A stretch of DNA of 62,327 bases from NCBI GenBank assembly GCA_934654755.1, contig CAKUGQ010000014.1:1-62327 (forward strand), read 5' to 3'. This document shows positions 50,393 through 59,488 of this stretch, piece after piece; position 1 is the first letter of the stretch, and every line of letters begins with the position of its first letter. The notes below the pieces were generated by a model. The model was given only the letters and a program-made list of their open reading frames with translations, made no database searches and was not told the origin of the DNA. Both the position numbers and the translations under genes were made by a program. Origin of the DNA: an uncultured Oscillospiraceae bacterium. GTDB taxonomy: Bacteria; Bacillota; Clostridia; Oscillospirales; Oscillospiraceae.

Positions 50393-51565
50393 TTACGGAA
50401 AAATCAAATCTGCCTCACTACTTCCCGCCGCAAGCGCGGTCCCGTCGCGCCGCACGGCGGCAAAGGCGTATTTTCCACCGGTTTCGCAGGCTGAACGCAG
50501 AGCCAGTGAAGCGTCATAAACCGTCAGGCTTGTGCCTGTGAGTACGGCGAGATAGTTCCCCGCCGCACTCAGCGACAGCGGCGCACCGTCGAGTGAGGCG
50601 GAGGCAACGGTGTTTGCGCTGCGGTCAAGCAGAACGGCGCGGTAGCGGTCGGCGGTGTCGAAAGAATCCAGCGCCAGCAGCACGCCGTCTCCCGCGGCAC
50701 ACCAGCCGCGCAGGGCGGCGCCCTCAGGAGCGGTGTATTCGCCGAGCACGTCACCCTGCATTGTAAACAGAATTACGCTTTTTTCGCCGATGGCGCAAAG
50801 CGTCTGCGCGTCAAGATAGGTCAGCGCGTAAATGACCTGCTCACCGAGGGAGAGCTCAATGGGCGCATCCTCACTGTCTGTGCGCAGCAGCAGCGCCGTG
50901 GACGAAAAATGAACGTCCTTTTGACCGAGCGCGACGGCTACGGCCGTTTTGCCGTCAGGCGAAACGGCACAGGTGTTCAGATAATCCGCCGAGGAGCGGT
51001 AGCGGTAGAGCAGCGAACCGCCGGGGTGATAGACCTCCAGCGTGCCGTGCACGTCCTGCCCGGTAGAAAGCAGCGCGCAGTAACCGCCGGAGGAAAGGTC
51101 ACCGCAGAGCAGGGCGCCGTCCGTTTCCGCGCTGAAAAGCTCGGCGCCGTTTTCGTCGTAGACGCCGGCACGCTTGCTGCCGATGTCAAGGCAGAGAACG
51201 CGTTTATTCGAGGCGTGCAGCATCGGCTGCGACAGCGAGAGGCCGATGCGGGCTTTCAAATTGCCGTCCTCTGCAAAAAAGCGCAGGGCAGTACCGTCAG
51301 AGAGCACCAGAGTACCGTCTACGGCGGCATAGGCGGCGTTTTCCACGCCGTCGAGTGCGATATGGCCGTACTGTCCCGGTGTTTTCCCAAGATAACGGAG
51401 CGAGCGCTTCAGCCCGTCGAAGGCAATGTTGTCGGAGAGCAGGATAAAGCCTGCAATCAGTGCAAATGTTACGAGAAGTGCGGCGAGAATCAGCGGCCAG
51501 CGCCGCGCCTTTTTTTTCGGCGGCTGCGCACTGCCGTCCGGGACAATATGGATGTTATCGGACAT
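50393..51565 (-). CDS. Membrane-anchored DUF5711 beta-propeller protein
   Basis: A 390-residue protein with a basic N-terminus, one membrane helix (about 23-44) and an external region of repeated beta units with GALLCGDLSSGGYCALLSTG and TCAVSPDGKTAVAVALG, read as a WD40-like propeller. This is the DUF5711 plan common in clostridia. Function unknown; a sensor or scaffold at the wall is possible. It overlaps truA by 11 bp and uses a GGGGAGG site inside it. Confidence 0.82.
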   Translation of the reverse strand: MSDNIHIVPDGSAQPPKKKARRWPLILAALLVTFALIAGFILLSDNIAFDGLKRSLRYLGKTPGQYGHIALDGVENAAYAAVDGTLVLSDGTALRFFAEDGNLKARIGLSLSQPMLHASNKRVLCLDIGSKRAGVYDENGAELFSAETDGALLCGDLSSGGYCALLSTGQDVHGTLEVYHPGGSLLYRYRSSADYLNTCAVSPDGKTAVAVALGQKDVHFSSTALLLRTDSEDAPIELSLGEQVIYALTYLDAQTLCAIGEKSVILFTMQGDVLGEYTAPEGAALRGWCAAGDGVLLALDSFDTADRYRAVLLDRSANTVASASLDGAPLSLSAAGNYLAVLTGTSLTVYDASLALRSACETGGKYAFAAVRRDGTALAAGSSEADLIFP

Positions 51566-52319
51566 GGAAAGATACCTCCCCGTCGTCGTACCAGAGTTGG
51601 GTCATGGCAAGGCCGCAGGCGGGTACGGTCGGTCCGGCTGCCGTGCGGTTTCCGGCCTCGAGCAGGGCGCCGATGGATTCGGGCGGGATTTTGCCCTCGG
51701 CGGCGTAGACTGCCGTACCGACCATTGCACGCGCCATATTGTAGAGAAAGCCGTTGGCGCACACGCGGAAATACAGCAGCGTACCGTCACGCTCTACGTC
51801 AAAATGATAGACGGTGCGCACGGTGGAGCGTACCTCCGTGCCGACGGAGCGCACGGCAGCGAAGTCATGCGTTCCGACGAACTGTGCGGCAGCGGCTCGC
51901 AGGATCCGTTCGTCGAGGTGCCTGGGGTAGAACCATGCGCGGTTTACAAAAAAAGGATCGCGCAAACGGGAGTTGTAGATCTGATAGGTATATTCCTTGC
52001 GCACGCAGGAGCCGATGGCGTTGAAGCGCTCCGGCACCTCTTGCGCCTCATAGACTGCGATGTCGGCCGGCAGGCGACTGTTGAGCGCCAGCGGCAGACG
52101 GTCGCAGGGAATGCGGCTGTCCGTGCGGAAATTGGCAACATAGACACGGGCGTGAACGCCCGCATCCGTCCGTCCGCAGCCGGTCATGTGTACCTTGTGA
52201 CCGACGATTTTTTCGGCGGCCTGCTCGAGCGTTTGCGCGACGCTGCGCTCGGTTTTCTGCACCTGCCAGCCATGGTAGGCGGTACCGTCATAACGGAGAA
52301 ACAGGGCAATATTTCGCAT
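51555..52319 (-). CDS. truA: tRNA pseudouridine synthase A
   Basis: A 254-residue enzyme modifying U38-U40 of tRNA anticodon stems. The catalytic aspartate is D52 in GCGRTDAGVHA; FLRYDGTAYHGWQ opens the protein and FLYNMARAMVGT lies near the end. ATG after AAAGGAGG. It follows ecfT in the typical Firmicute order; the 122-bp gap holds nothing else. Confidence 0.97.
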   Translation of the reverse strand: MRNIALFLRYDGTAYHGWQVQKTERSVAQTLEQAAEKIVGHKVHMTGCGRTDAGVHARVYVANFRTDSRIPCDRLPLALNSRLPADIAVYEAQEVPERFNAIGSCVRKEYTYQIYNSRLRDPFFVNRAWFYPRHLDERILRAAAAQFVGTHDFAAVRSVGTEVRSTVRTVYHFDVERDGTLLYFRVCANGFLYNMARAMVGTAVYAAEGKIPPESIGALLEAGNRTAAGPTVPACGLAMTQLWYDDGEVSFHVR

Positions 52320-52441
52320 GGAAAACCTCCTTTCCGGCCGAGAGCCGGCTGCAATTTCATCGACGCTGCAGGGGCGGCTCCGTCGCGGGCTTTCTCCTCA
52401 AAAGACGCTTTCTTTGCGCGTATTTGCAACGGCGTGAAGGC

Positions 52442-53245
52442 TTACAGCCCGAAGCTGCGCAGCACAATCACGCCTGCCAGTACGACCGCGCCGAGCAGCA
52501 GCGTCAGAATATCGCGCGCCGCGAAACGAAGCTGTTTGAGCTTTGTGCGGCCCTCGCCGCCGTGGTAGCAGCGGCACTCCATCGCCGTGGCCAGATCGTC
52601 TGCACGACGGAACGCGCTGACAAACAGCGGAACAAGGATGGGAACGAGCGCCTTGGCCCGGCGGAACACGTTGCCGGTTTCAAAGTCGGCGCCGCGTGCT
52701 TTCTGCGCGGAAATGATTTTATCGGTTTCCTCAATCAGCGCAGGGATGAAGCGCAGAGCGATGCTCATCATCATTGCCAGCTCATGCACCGGGAAACGGA
52801 TTTTCTTGAGCGGTGAGAGCAGCGACTCCAGCGCGTCGGTCAACGCAATGGGAGAAGTGGTATAGGTCAGAAGGAAGGTGCCTATGACCAGCATCAGAAT
52901 ACGCAGCAGCAGGAAAAAGGCGTTGCGCAGGCCTTCGAGCGTGATTCTGAAGATCCAGAACTGTACCAGCACCTGCCCGTCGGTATAGAACAGGTTCAGA
53001 AGCGCCGTGAAGATCATGACGATCAGGAGCGGCTTCAGGCCGCGCACGAGCGCCTGAAAGCGTGTATGCGACAGCACAATGGCGGTGACCAGAAACGCGA
53101 GCATCAGCGCATAGGACACAAACCAGCGGCACAAAAACAGTGCTACGATGTAAACGATGAGCAGGAGGAGCTTTGTGCGTGGGTCAAGCCGGTGGACGAC
53201 GGTATCGCCGGGGAAATACTGGCCGAGGGTGATGTCTTTAAGCAT
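52442..53245 (-). CDS. ecfT: ECF transporter T component
   Basis: A 267-residue membrane subunit with about five helices that couples EcfA ATPases to interchangeable vitamin-binding S proteins. The two coupling motifs are SAQKARG and AMECRCYHGGEGRT. ATG 53245 has GGGAGG 8 bases upstream and lies within the ecfA2 end (8-bp overlap). No S component is in the window, as expected for a shared group II module. Confidence 0.94.
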   Translation of the reverse strand: MLKDITLGQYFPGDTVVHRLDPRTKLLLLIVYIVALFLCRWFVSYALMLAFLVTAIVLSHTRFQALVRGLKPLLIVMIFTALLNLFYTDGQVLVQFWIFRITLEGLRNAFFLLLRILMLVIGTFLLTYTTSPIALTDALESLLSPLKKIRFPVHELAMMMSIALRFIPALIEETDKIISAQKARGADFETGNVFRRAKALVPILVPLFVSAFRRADDLATAMECRCYHGGEGRTKLKQLRFAARDILTLLLGAVVLAGVIVLRSFGL

Positions 53246-54104
53246 TTCGCGCACCTCCCAGCAGCTTCAGGAGCTGCGCTTTCGCCTGCTCCAACGTATA
53301 GGTGGCCGGATCGACGTCGATGCCCAGTTCACGCAGACGCGTAAAAAGCTGCGTGACCTGCGGTACGCTCAGGCCGATTTCACGCAGGCGCTCCGCGTGC
53401 GCAAAGACCTCGGCAGGCGTGCCGGAAAGCTCGATATGTCCGTGGTTGAGCACCACAAGCCGGTCGGCCAGCCGCGCGACGTCGTCCATGCTGTGACTGA
53501 TCATCAGCACGGTTGCGCCCGTGGCCTCGCGATAGGCGCGGATGTTCTCCAGCAGTCCGTCGCAGCCTGCGGGGTCCAGACCGGCGGTTGGCTCGTCAAA
53601 AATAACGACCTCCGGCTCCATGGCGATCACGCCCGCAATGGCGACACGCCGCTTTTGACCGCCGGACAGGTCGAAGGGCGACTTATCCAGTACCGCTGGA
53701 GCAACGCCTGCAAACTGCGCTGCGCGCAGGACGCGCCGCTCCACCTCGGCTTCGGCAAGGCCCATGTTCTTCGGGCCGAAGGCGATATCCTTGCGGACGG
53801 ATTCTTCAAATAGCTGGTGCTCCGGGTACTGAAACACAAGCCCGACGCGGAAACGCGCCGCGCGGAGCGTCTGCTTGTTCTGCCAGATGTCCTGACCGCC
53901 GATCAGGATTTGTCCCTCGGTGGGCTTCAAAAGGCCGTTCAGGTGCTGGATGAGTGTGGATTTCCCGGAGCCTGTGTGGCCGATGATACCCAGAAACTCA
54001 CCGGACTCGACCGTCAGATTCAAATCGACCAGCGCATCGCGCTGAAAGGGCGTCCCGGCACTGTAGGTATGCCGCAGGTGCCGGACTTCAATACTTGCTG
54101 CCAA
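53238..54104 (-). CDS. ecfA2: ECF transporter ATPase EcfA2
   Basis: A 288-residue ATPase: Walker A GHTGSGKST, Q-loop FQYPEHQLFEE, signature LSGGQKRR, Walker B VVIFDEPTAGLD. FQYPEHQLFE is characteristic of EcfA2. It pairs with EcfA1, 18 bp upstream. Confidence 0.95.
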   Translation of the reverse strand: MAASIEVRHLRHTYSAGTPFQRDALVDLNLTVESGEFLGIIGHTGSGKSTLIQHLNGLLKPTEGQILIGGQDIWQNKQTLRAARFRVGLVFQYPEHQLFEESVRKDIAFGPKNMGLAEAEVERRVLRAAQFAGVAPAVLDKSPFDLSGGQKRRVAIAGVIAMEPEVVIFDEPTAGLDPAGCDGLLENIRAYREATGATVLMISHSMDDVARLADRLVVLNHGHIELSGTPAEVFAHAERLREIGLSVPQVTQLFTRLRELGIDVDPATYTLEQAKAQLLKLLGGARNA

Positions 54105-54122
54105 TATGGTTTCCTCCCGTGG

Positions 54123-54968
54123 TCAAGCCTTTATATAACGATAAAGTGCCTGCGCACATTCTTCCGTGGAAAGCGCGTCGAGCGGCAGGTCAAAGCCTGC
54201 CTTTCTCAGTTCGCTGAGCAATTTAGTGGTCTGCGGGACGCGCAGTCCTGCCTGCTCGATCAATCCGACCTGCGGAAAAACCTGCTTCGGCGTTCCGTCG
54301 GCAAGGATTTTTCCGCCGTCCATCACAACGACGCGATCGGCGCGGATGGCCTCGGTCATGTGGTGAGTAATCAGTATGACCGTAATGCCTTTCTCGTCAC
54401 GCAGGCGCTCAATGGTCGCAATGACCTCCTCACGGCCCTGCGGATCGAGCATGGCGGTCGGTTCATCGAGCACGATGCAGCGTGGCTCCATGGCGATGAC
54501 GCCCGCAATGGCAACGCGCTGTTTCTGCCCGCCGGACAGAAGATGCGGCGCGTGTGTGCGGAATTCGTACATCCCGACGGCCTTGAGCGCCTCGTCCACG
54601 CGCCGGCGGATCTCCGGCGAGGGCACGCCGAGGTTTTCCGGCGCAAAGGCGACGTCCTCCTCGACGACATTGGCGACCATCTGGTTGTCCGGGTTCTGGA
54701 ACACCATGCCTACCGTGCGCCGGATTTGGAGAAGCTTGTCCTCGTCCTTCGTGTCCAGCCCGAATACGCATACCGAACCGCCTTCCGGCAGCAAAATTGC
54801 GTTAAAATGCTTGGCAAGCGTAGATTTTCCGCAGCCGTTGCGGCCGAGGACGGCAACAAAGCTGCCCTCCCGTACCGTCAGCTCCAGCCCGTCAAAGACG
54901 GGAACCTGTTCGCTGCCCGGTTCGCCGTAGGAAAAGTGAAGGCTGCGCACCTCGATTGCATCGGACAT
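54123..54968 (-). CDS. ecfA1: ECF transporter ATPase EcfA1
   Basis: A 281-residue ATPase: Walker A GRNGCGKST, Q-loop FQNPDNQMVAN (the EcfA1 hallmark), signature LSGGQKQR, Walker B CIVLDEPTAMLD. The ATG at 54968 follows GCGAGGTAA; upstream open codons overlap the methyltransferase gene and are not used. Confidence 0.95.
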   Translation of the reverse strand: MSDAIEVRSLHFSYGEPGSEQVPVFDGLELTVREGSFVAVLGRNGCGKSTLAKHFNAILLPEGGSVCVFGLDTKDEDKLLQIRRTVGMVFQNPDNQMVANVVEEDVAFAPENLGVPSPEIRRRVDEALKAVGMYEFRTHAPHLLSGGQKQRVAIAGVIAMEPRCIVLDEPTAMLDPQGREEVIATIERLRDEKGITVILITHHMTEAIRADRVVVMDGGKILADGTPKQVFPQVGLIEQAGLRVPQTTKLLSELRKAGFDLPLDALSTEECAQALYRYIKA

Positions 54969-54973
54969 GGCGT

Positions 54974-55840
54974 TTACCTCGCTTTCGTCCAGCGTCCGGT
55001 CGCGCCGCAGGGCAGCACAAGCCCGCTCTGCGTGACCGGCAGACCCAGCTCGTCGGCCTCGCTGCGGCCGCCGAAACGGGGCACGATCACCGTGTCGAGC
55101 AGGCAGCGCAGCACCGAGGGCGCGAGGCCTGTGGTGTAGGAATTGATGATAAAGAAGTCGGACTCGTCGGACAAAACGCCTGCGACAAGCTGTAAAAACG
55201 GATACAGGTCTTTTTCCAGCTTCCAGATCTCGCCGGACGGCCCGCGGCCGTAGGACGGCGGATCCATAATCACGGCGTCGTAGCGGCGTCCGCGCTTGAT
55301 TTCGCGCTCGACAAATTTTGCACAGTCGTCGATGATCCAGCGGATAGGAGCCGCCTCCAGACCGGAGGCGGCAGCGTTTTCGCGTGCCCACGCGACCATG
55401 CCTTTGGCGGCATCCACATGGCACACCGCAGCGCCCGCTTTGGCCGCTGCAAGCGTTGCGCCGCCGGTATAAGCGAACAGGTTCAGCACATTGAGCCGTC
55501 TGCCGGCGGTTTCCACGCGCTCGGCAATAAAGTCCCAGTTACAGGCCTGTTCCGGGAATACGCCCGTGTGCTTGAAGTTCATGGGCTTGACGTTGAAGGT
55601 CAGGTCGCGGTAACGCACCTGCCAGCGCTCCGGCAAACGGTGCTGCGACCATTGACCGCCGCCGGTGGACGAGCGGCTGTAACGTGCGTCGAAGCGGCGC
55701 CAGCGGGGGTCGTCCTTCGGTGTGGACCAGATGATCTGCGGGTCGGGACGCACGAGAATATAGCGCCCCCAGCGCTCCAGCTTTTCGCCGTCGGAGGTAT
55801 CAAGCACCTCATAATCGTTCCAATGTTTGGCTTTCCACAT
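54974..55840 (-). CDS. RlmI-like SAM methyltransferase
   Basis: A 288-residue methyltransferase: NVLNLFAYTGGATLAAAKAG is the SAM-binding strand-loop and VIMDPPSYGRG the NPPY-like catalytic strand (DPPS). VKPMNFKHTGVFPEQ precedes them, as in the family of 23S rRNA cytosine C5-methyltransferases (RlmI/RlmK-like). The exact rRNA site is unknown and a PUA domain is not evident. It lies 5 bp before ecfA1 and leads the ecf-truA unit. Confidence 0.82.
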   Translation of the reverse strand: MWKAKHWNDYEVLDTSDGEKLERWGRYILVRPDPQIIWSTPKDDPRWRRFDARYSRSSTGGGQWSQHRLPERWQVRYRDLTFNVKPMNFKHTGVFPEQACNWDFIAERVETAGRRLNVLNLFAYTGGATLAAAKAGAAVCHVDAAKGMVAWARENAAASGLEAAPIRWIIDDCAKFVEREIKRGRRYDAVIMDPPSYGRGPSGEIWKLEKDLYPFLQLVAGVLSDESDFFIINSYTTGLAPSVLRCLLDTVIVPRFGGRSEADELGLPVTQSGLVLPCGATGRWTKAR

Positions 55841-55863
55841 GTCTCTCTCCGTGGTAACGCGCC

Positions 55864-58455
55864 TTAAGAGCGCGAAATATGGCGTTTGTCCTCTGCCTGC
55901 GGCGGCAATGACAGGATCGGCTCAAACGGATCATTCGGCTCCGTCGGTACCGTCGGAGTCGTCGGCTCCGTCGGCAGACCGGCCGGGGCGTGGGTGTGCA
56001 GCGGGCAATACTCCGCCGTCACCGGGTTAAAGACCCAGGATTTATTCTTATTGACCTTCCATGTGTCATTATAAATGAGCATTCCCCTGGTGGTCACGGT
56101 GTTGCCGGGATACAGCTCGCAGTAATCCGTCGCATATTTGCCGCTTTCCCCGCAGATTTTGACGAGCGCATGGCAGGTACAGGCTTCGGTGGGAACGTCC
56201 TCCGGCAGCAGCGTAATCTCAACTACACGGTTAACGCCGTCGCGCACGTCCTTTTCGCAGGCTTCGCCCGCGAGCAGGCCGCAGTCGGCGCAGATGCGAT
56301 AGCTCTCGGCGGAGGAAGGCTGATAGAAGGGCTGGTCCTTCAGTCCCTTGTGCAGCGGCTCCATGACTTTTTTCCACATGGTGATGCCGGGGTTTGTTGT
56401 GGAGCCGTCGGTCATAACGATCTGCTCGGGCGTGTCATAGCCGCACCAGACCACGGCGGTGTAGTAGGGCGTGTAGCCCGCATACCATTGGGTGTTGTTG
56501 TTCGACGAGGTGCCGGTCTTGCCCGCGGAGGTCATGCCGCTGAGCCGGGCCTTGTTGGAGTAGCCGTACTTCGTGGTGTATTCCAGCATATAGTTCATAT
56601 AGAAGCTGGCCTTTTCGCCAAGCGCACTGTGGCTCTCCTGCGAGTTGTCAAGGATCACGTTGCCCTCGGCGTCGGTGACGAGCGTATAAGTGCGCGCGTC
56701 GCGGTAGATACCGTTATTGGGGAATACGGCGAAGGCCTGCGTCATTTCGCGCACGGTCAGGCCGAAGGTCTGTTCGCCCAGACCGAGGGGGGCGTAAGCG
56801 ACGTCGGTGTAGTGCCGGCCGCCCTGCTCCCACGACTCGACAAGCGTGGAGATGCCGAGCTTCTGCGTGAGGAAATTATAGCTGTTTTGCAGGCCGAGCA
56901 GCTCCAATGTCTTGACCGAGATGGTGTTGAGCGAGGTAGACAGACCGCGAAGAATGGTGCACGGGCCGCTGTAATTGCGGTAGTAGTTTTGCGGCCACGG
57001 CGTTTCGCCCTCGCCCGTCATGGGGGAGTCCTCAATGACGGAGGCGGGCGTGATGAGTCCGGCCTCCAGTGCAGGGGCGTAAACGGCGATGGGCTTGATT
57101 GACGAGCCGGTAGGCAGCTTGCTCATGGTGGCACGGTTGAGCGTCAGATTGCCCTCTTTTTTCCCGATGCCGCCATACATGGCAATGATGTCGCCGGTCT
57201 GGTTGTCAATGATGACAATGGCGGACTGAAGCTGCTGGATGCTTCGCGTTTCGGGAAGATTGTCCGTGTTTTCATATACGCTGTCTACCGTTGCCTGTAC
57301 GGTGGGATTCAGGGTGCTGTAAATCTGATAGCCGCCCGTCAGGAGCTTTTGCTGCGCGGCGACATAGCTGTAGCCGTATTTTTCGCGCAGGTCGTTGATC
57401 ACATCGCGGTATACGGTGTCGGTGAAGTAGGAGTAGTAGCTGTTGGTACTGATGGCGTAGTTCAGCGTTCCGCATTCGGGACAGTAGAAGCCGCCCGTCC
57501 GCTCCTCATATTCGCTGCGCGTACCGGCGAAGCCGCAGGACGGGCAGGTGTAAGTCTTTGTGGAGCTGTTACGGCCGTGAAAGTCCATTTCCTGCGCCTT
57601 GGCCTGCTCGTATTCCGCTTCCTGCAGGTAACCCTGATCGTACATCTCGCGCAGGATCGTAAGCTGGCGCTTGCGGTTATTGGCCGGACGGACATAGGGG
57701 TCGTAAAGCGATGGATTGTTCGTAATGCCGATGATGGCGGCACATTCGGCGGTCGTCAGCTCGCTGACATCCTTGCCGAAATAGGTTTCGGCGGCGCTTT
57801 GCACGCCGTAACAGCCCTCGCCGAGGTAAATGGTATTGAGATACCATTCCATGATCTCCTTCTTGGAGTAGCGTTCCTCGACCGCCAGCGCACGGAAAAT
57901 TTCCTGCACCTTGCGGTTGATGGTTACGTCATCCTCCTGCGAGAGGTTTTTAATAAGCTGCTGGGTGATGGTCGAGGCGCCGTAGGATGCGTCGCCGCCG
58001 GCAAAGTTTTTTACGGCGGACATCGTGCGCACCCAGTCGACGCCGTTATGATCGGGGAAACGCTTGTCCTCAATGGCAATGGTCGCATTGACCAGCGCAC
58101 GGGGAATGGATTCGTAGCTGACCCATGTGCGGTTCTCCGTGGCGTAGAGCTTTTGAAGCTCCTGTGCCTTGCCGGTTTCGGGGTCGGTGTAGTAGATCAC
58201 GGAGGTTTGTGCCAGAGAAACGCGGTCCAGCTCCAGTGCTTCCGCGTATTCCTCCGCGCGCGGGATCACGTCCGCGCGCAGATAGGCGCTGAATTTCGTC
58301 ATGAAGATCATGCCGGCGACCGCCGTGATGAGCGCGGCGGTGCCGATGACGACCAGCGCCCAAAGCAGGACCTTTCCGGTGATATGCAAAAAAACGCGTG
58401 TGATCCGCCACGCCAGCGGCGGACGCTTTGCAGAGCTGCTTTCGTATTGATTCAT
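55864..58455 (-). CDS. Class A penicillin-binding protein with zinc-ribbon insert
   Basis: An 863-residue bifunctional peptidoglycan synthase. One membrane helix (about 25-52), then a GT51 glycosyltransferase (E129 in IAIEDKRFPDH; STITQQLIKNL) and a transpeptidase with S451-x-x-K454 (PTGSSIKP), SLN and KTGTS. Between them, residues 301-329 form a CxxC...CxxC zinc ribbon (C304, C307, C325, C328: YTCPSCGFAG, FYCPECGTLN), not part of the standard family plan. The C-terminal tail has further cysteines and an acidic Pro/Thr repeat (VPTEPND-like). ATG after GGGAGGATC. Confidence 0.93.
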   Translation of the reverse strand: MNQYESSSAKRPPLAWRITRVFLHITGKVLLWALVVIGTAALITAVAGMIFMTKFSAYLRADVIPRAEEYAEALELDRVSLAQTSVIYYTDPETGKAQELQKLYATENRTWVSYESIPRALVNATIAIEDKRFPDHNGVDWVRTMSAVKNFAGGDASYGASTITQQLIKNLSQEDDVTINRKVQEIFRALAVEERYSKKEIMEWYLNTIYLGEGCYGVQSAAETYFGKDVSELTTAECAAIIGITNNPSLYDPYVRPANNRKRQLTILREMYDQGYLQEAEYEQAKAQEMDFHGRNSSTKTYTCPSCGFAGTRSEYEERTGGFYCPECGTLNYAISTNSYYSYFTDTVYRDVINDLREKYGYSYVAAQQKLLTGGYQIYSTLNPTVQATVDSVYENTDNLPETRSIQQLQSAIVIIDNQTGDIIAMYGGIGKKEGNLTLNRATMSKLPTGSSIKPIAVYAPALEAGLITPASVIEDSPMTGEGETPWPQNYYRNYSGPCTILRGLSTSLNTISVKTLELLGLQNSYNFLTQKLGISTLVESWEQGGRHYTDVAYAPLGLGEQTFGLTVREMTQAFAVFPNNGIYRDARTYTLVTDAEGNVILDNSQESHSALGEKASFYMNYMLEYTTKYGYSNKARLSGMTSAGKTGTSSNNNTQWYAGYTPYYTAVVWCGYDTPEQIVMTDGSTTNPGITMWKKVMEPLHKGLKDQPFYQPSSAESYRICADCGLLAGEACEKDVRDGVNRVVEITLLPEDVPTEACTCHALVKICGESGKYATDYCELYPGNTVTTRGMLIYNDTWKVNKNKSWVFNPVTAEYCPLHTHAPAGLPTEPTTPTVPTEPNDPFEPILSLPPQAEDKRHISRS

Positions 58456-58517
58456 GGGGATCCTCCCTTTCAGAGATGTCGTTCCCGCAGGATGCGGGAC
58501 AAGGCCGATGTTCTCCT

Positions 58518-58546
58518 AATCTATATAATTATATCACGTCTGTCAA
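58518..58546 (-). promoter_or_regulatory. Promoter of the PBP gene
   Basis: On the minus strand TTGACA (58546-58541) with TAGATT at 17 bases (58523-58518) or TATAGA at 15. Confidence 0.5.
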
Positions 58547-58658
58547 TCCATCCGCGCAGCTTTTGAACGCTGCGAAAATATTTCCGACAATCCGTCCGCA
58601 TGACGGCGCGGAAACGGAAAGAAAATTTTTTTCGCGCACGCATTCGCCGGATTTTCTC

Positions 58659-58687
58659 TTGATTTTTCCGGTCTGTGACGTTATACT
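58659..58687 (+). promoter_or_regulatory. Promoter of the DUF1292 gene
   Basis: TTGATT, 17 bases, TATACT; 29 bp before the start codon. Confidence 0.7.
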
Positions 58688-58716
58688 GTGGTTACAAACG
58701 TTACGGAGGGACACAG

Positions 58717-59001
58717 ATGGAGTACGGTTCGGATTACATTTCCATTGTCGATGAAGACGGCGTGGAGTATGAGCTTGAGGTTCTCTCGACCATAGAGTAT
58801 GAGGGCTCGGAATATATGGCCGTGACCCCGGCGGATGCCGACGAGGAGGCCGAAGAGCTGGAGATCAGCGTTTTGAAGTCCGTCGAAGAAAACGGGGAGC
58901 AGATTCTGGTCGCCGTGGAGGACACGGACGAGCTGGAGCGTGTATATGAACTGCTCATTGACGCGCTCTATGAGGACGATGAGGAAAACGACGACGAATA
59001 A
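58717..59001 (+). CDS. DUF1292-family small acidic protein
   Basis: A 94-residue, very acidic soluble protein beginning MEYGSDYISIVDEDGVEYELEVL, the DUF1292 core, and ending in an Asp/Glu run. Family members are found in most clostridia and bacilli, often near alaS or the Holliday resolvase gene; no function is established. ATG after ACGGAGGG with its own promoter. Confidence 0.88.
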   Translation: MEYGSDYISIVDEDGVEYELEVLSTIEYEGSEYMAVTPADADEEAEELEISVLKSVEENGEQILVAVEDTDELERVYELLIDALYEDDEENDDE

Positions 59002-59028
59002 TCGTTCATCAGACGTCGCATAATGAAA

Positions 59029-59236
59029 ACAGGTTCCCTGCCGGGTGCGTGATAGTCTCCTTTAAACCCACATCATTTTTACGGGATGTCGCACTTCCGC
59101 CTCGGATTGCAGGCCTCCCGCCCCGGCCTTGACCGTGGGTGGACGTTGGAAGCAGCTAAGACGCGGAGAGACAACCCACCTGCCCTTTCGTGCAGGTTAT
59201 AAACGAGGCTACACGGCCACGGCGGGGCCGATAAAA
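59029..59236 (+). ncRNA. ssrS: Probable 6S RNA
   Basis: No gene is present, but the stretch folds into one long interrupted hairpin. Outer arms CCCTGCCG (59036) and CGGCGGGG (59220), then GTCTCC (59055) with GGAGAGAC (59165), then ACCCAC (59066) with GTGGGT (59135), leave a wide central bubble. A side hairpin ACCTGC/GCAGGT lies at 59188-59206. The shape, about 200 nt size and the TTTAAACCCAC segment fit clostridial 6S RNA, which mimics an open promoter to hold sigma-A polymerase. Called from memory and pairing, without a covariance search. Confidence 0.6.
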
Positions 59237-59276
59237 CGGAACGGACGGTTTGCTGCGGCAGCCCCGTCCCGGCGGG

Positions 59277-59308
59277 AGCGTGCGCTTTGCGCACGTTCTT
59301 TTATTTTG
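59277..59308 (+). terminator. Terminator after the 6S RNA candidate
   Basis: GCGTGCGC/GCGCACGT stem followed by TCTTTTATTTT. The remaining bases to 59488 carry only the next gene's upstream region. Confidence 0.8.
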
Positions 59309-59488
59309 CCGTATTTTCCTCCATTGTAGCCGTACCGCGTCGCAAAAAAGAAAACGGCGTGGAAAGGCTTTGTAACTTTTTTCTGTTTTTTTGACTTTGG
59401 GCTTGCAACTGCCGACTTTTTAAGGTATAATGACGAAAGCTATTTCCGGCGCGCGCCTGTGCGCCCATGAATGAGAGGTTAATTGATT

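Noticed and set aside
50326..50400. CtsR or CIRCE operator before clpE
   Set aside because: Neither the CtsR heptad repeat nor a CIRCE repeat is present; only weak -10-like sequences are visible.
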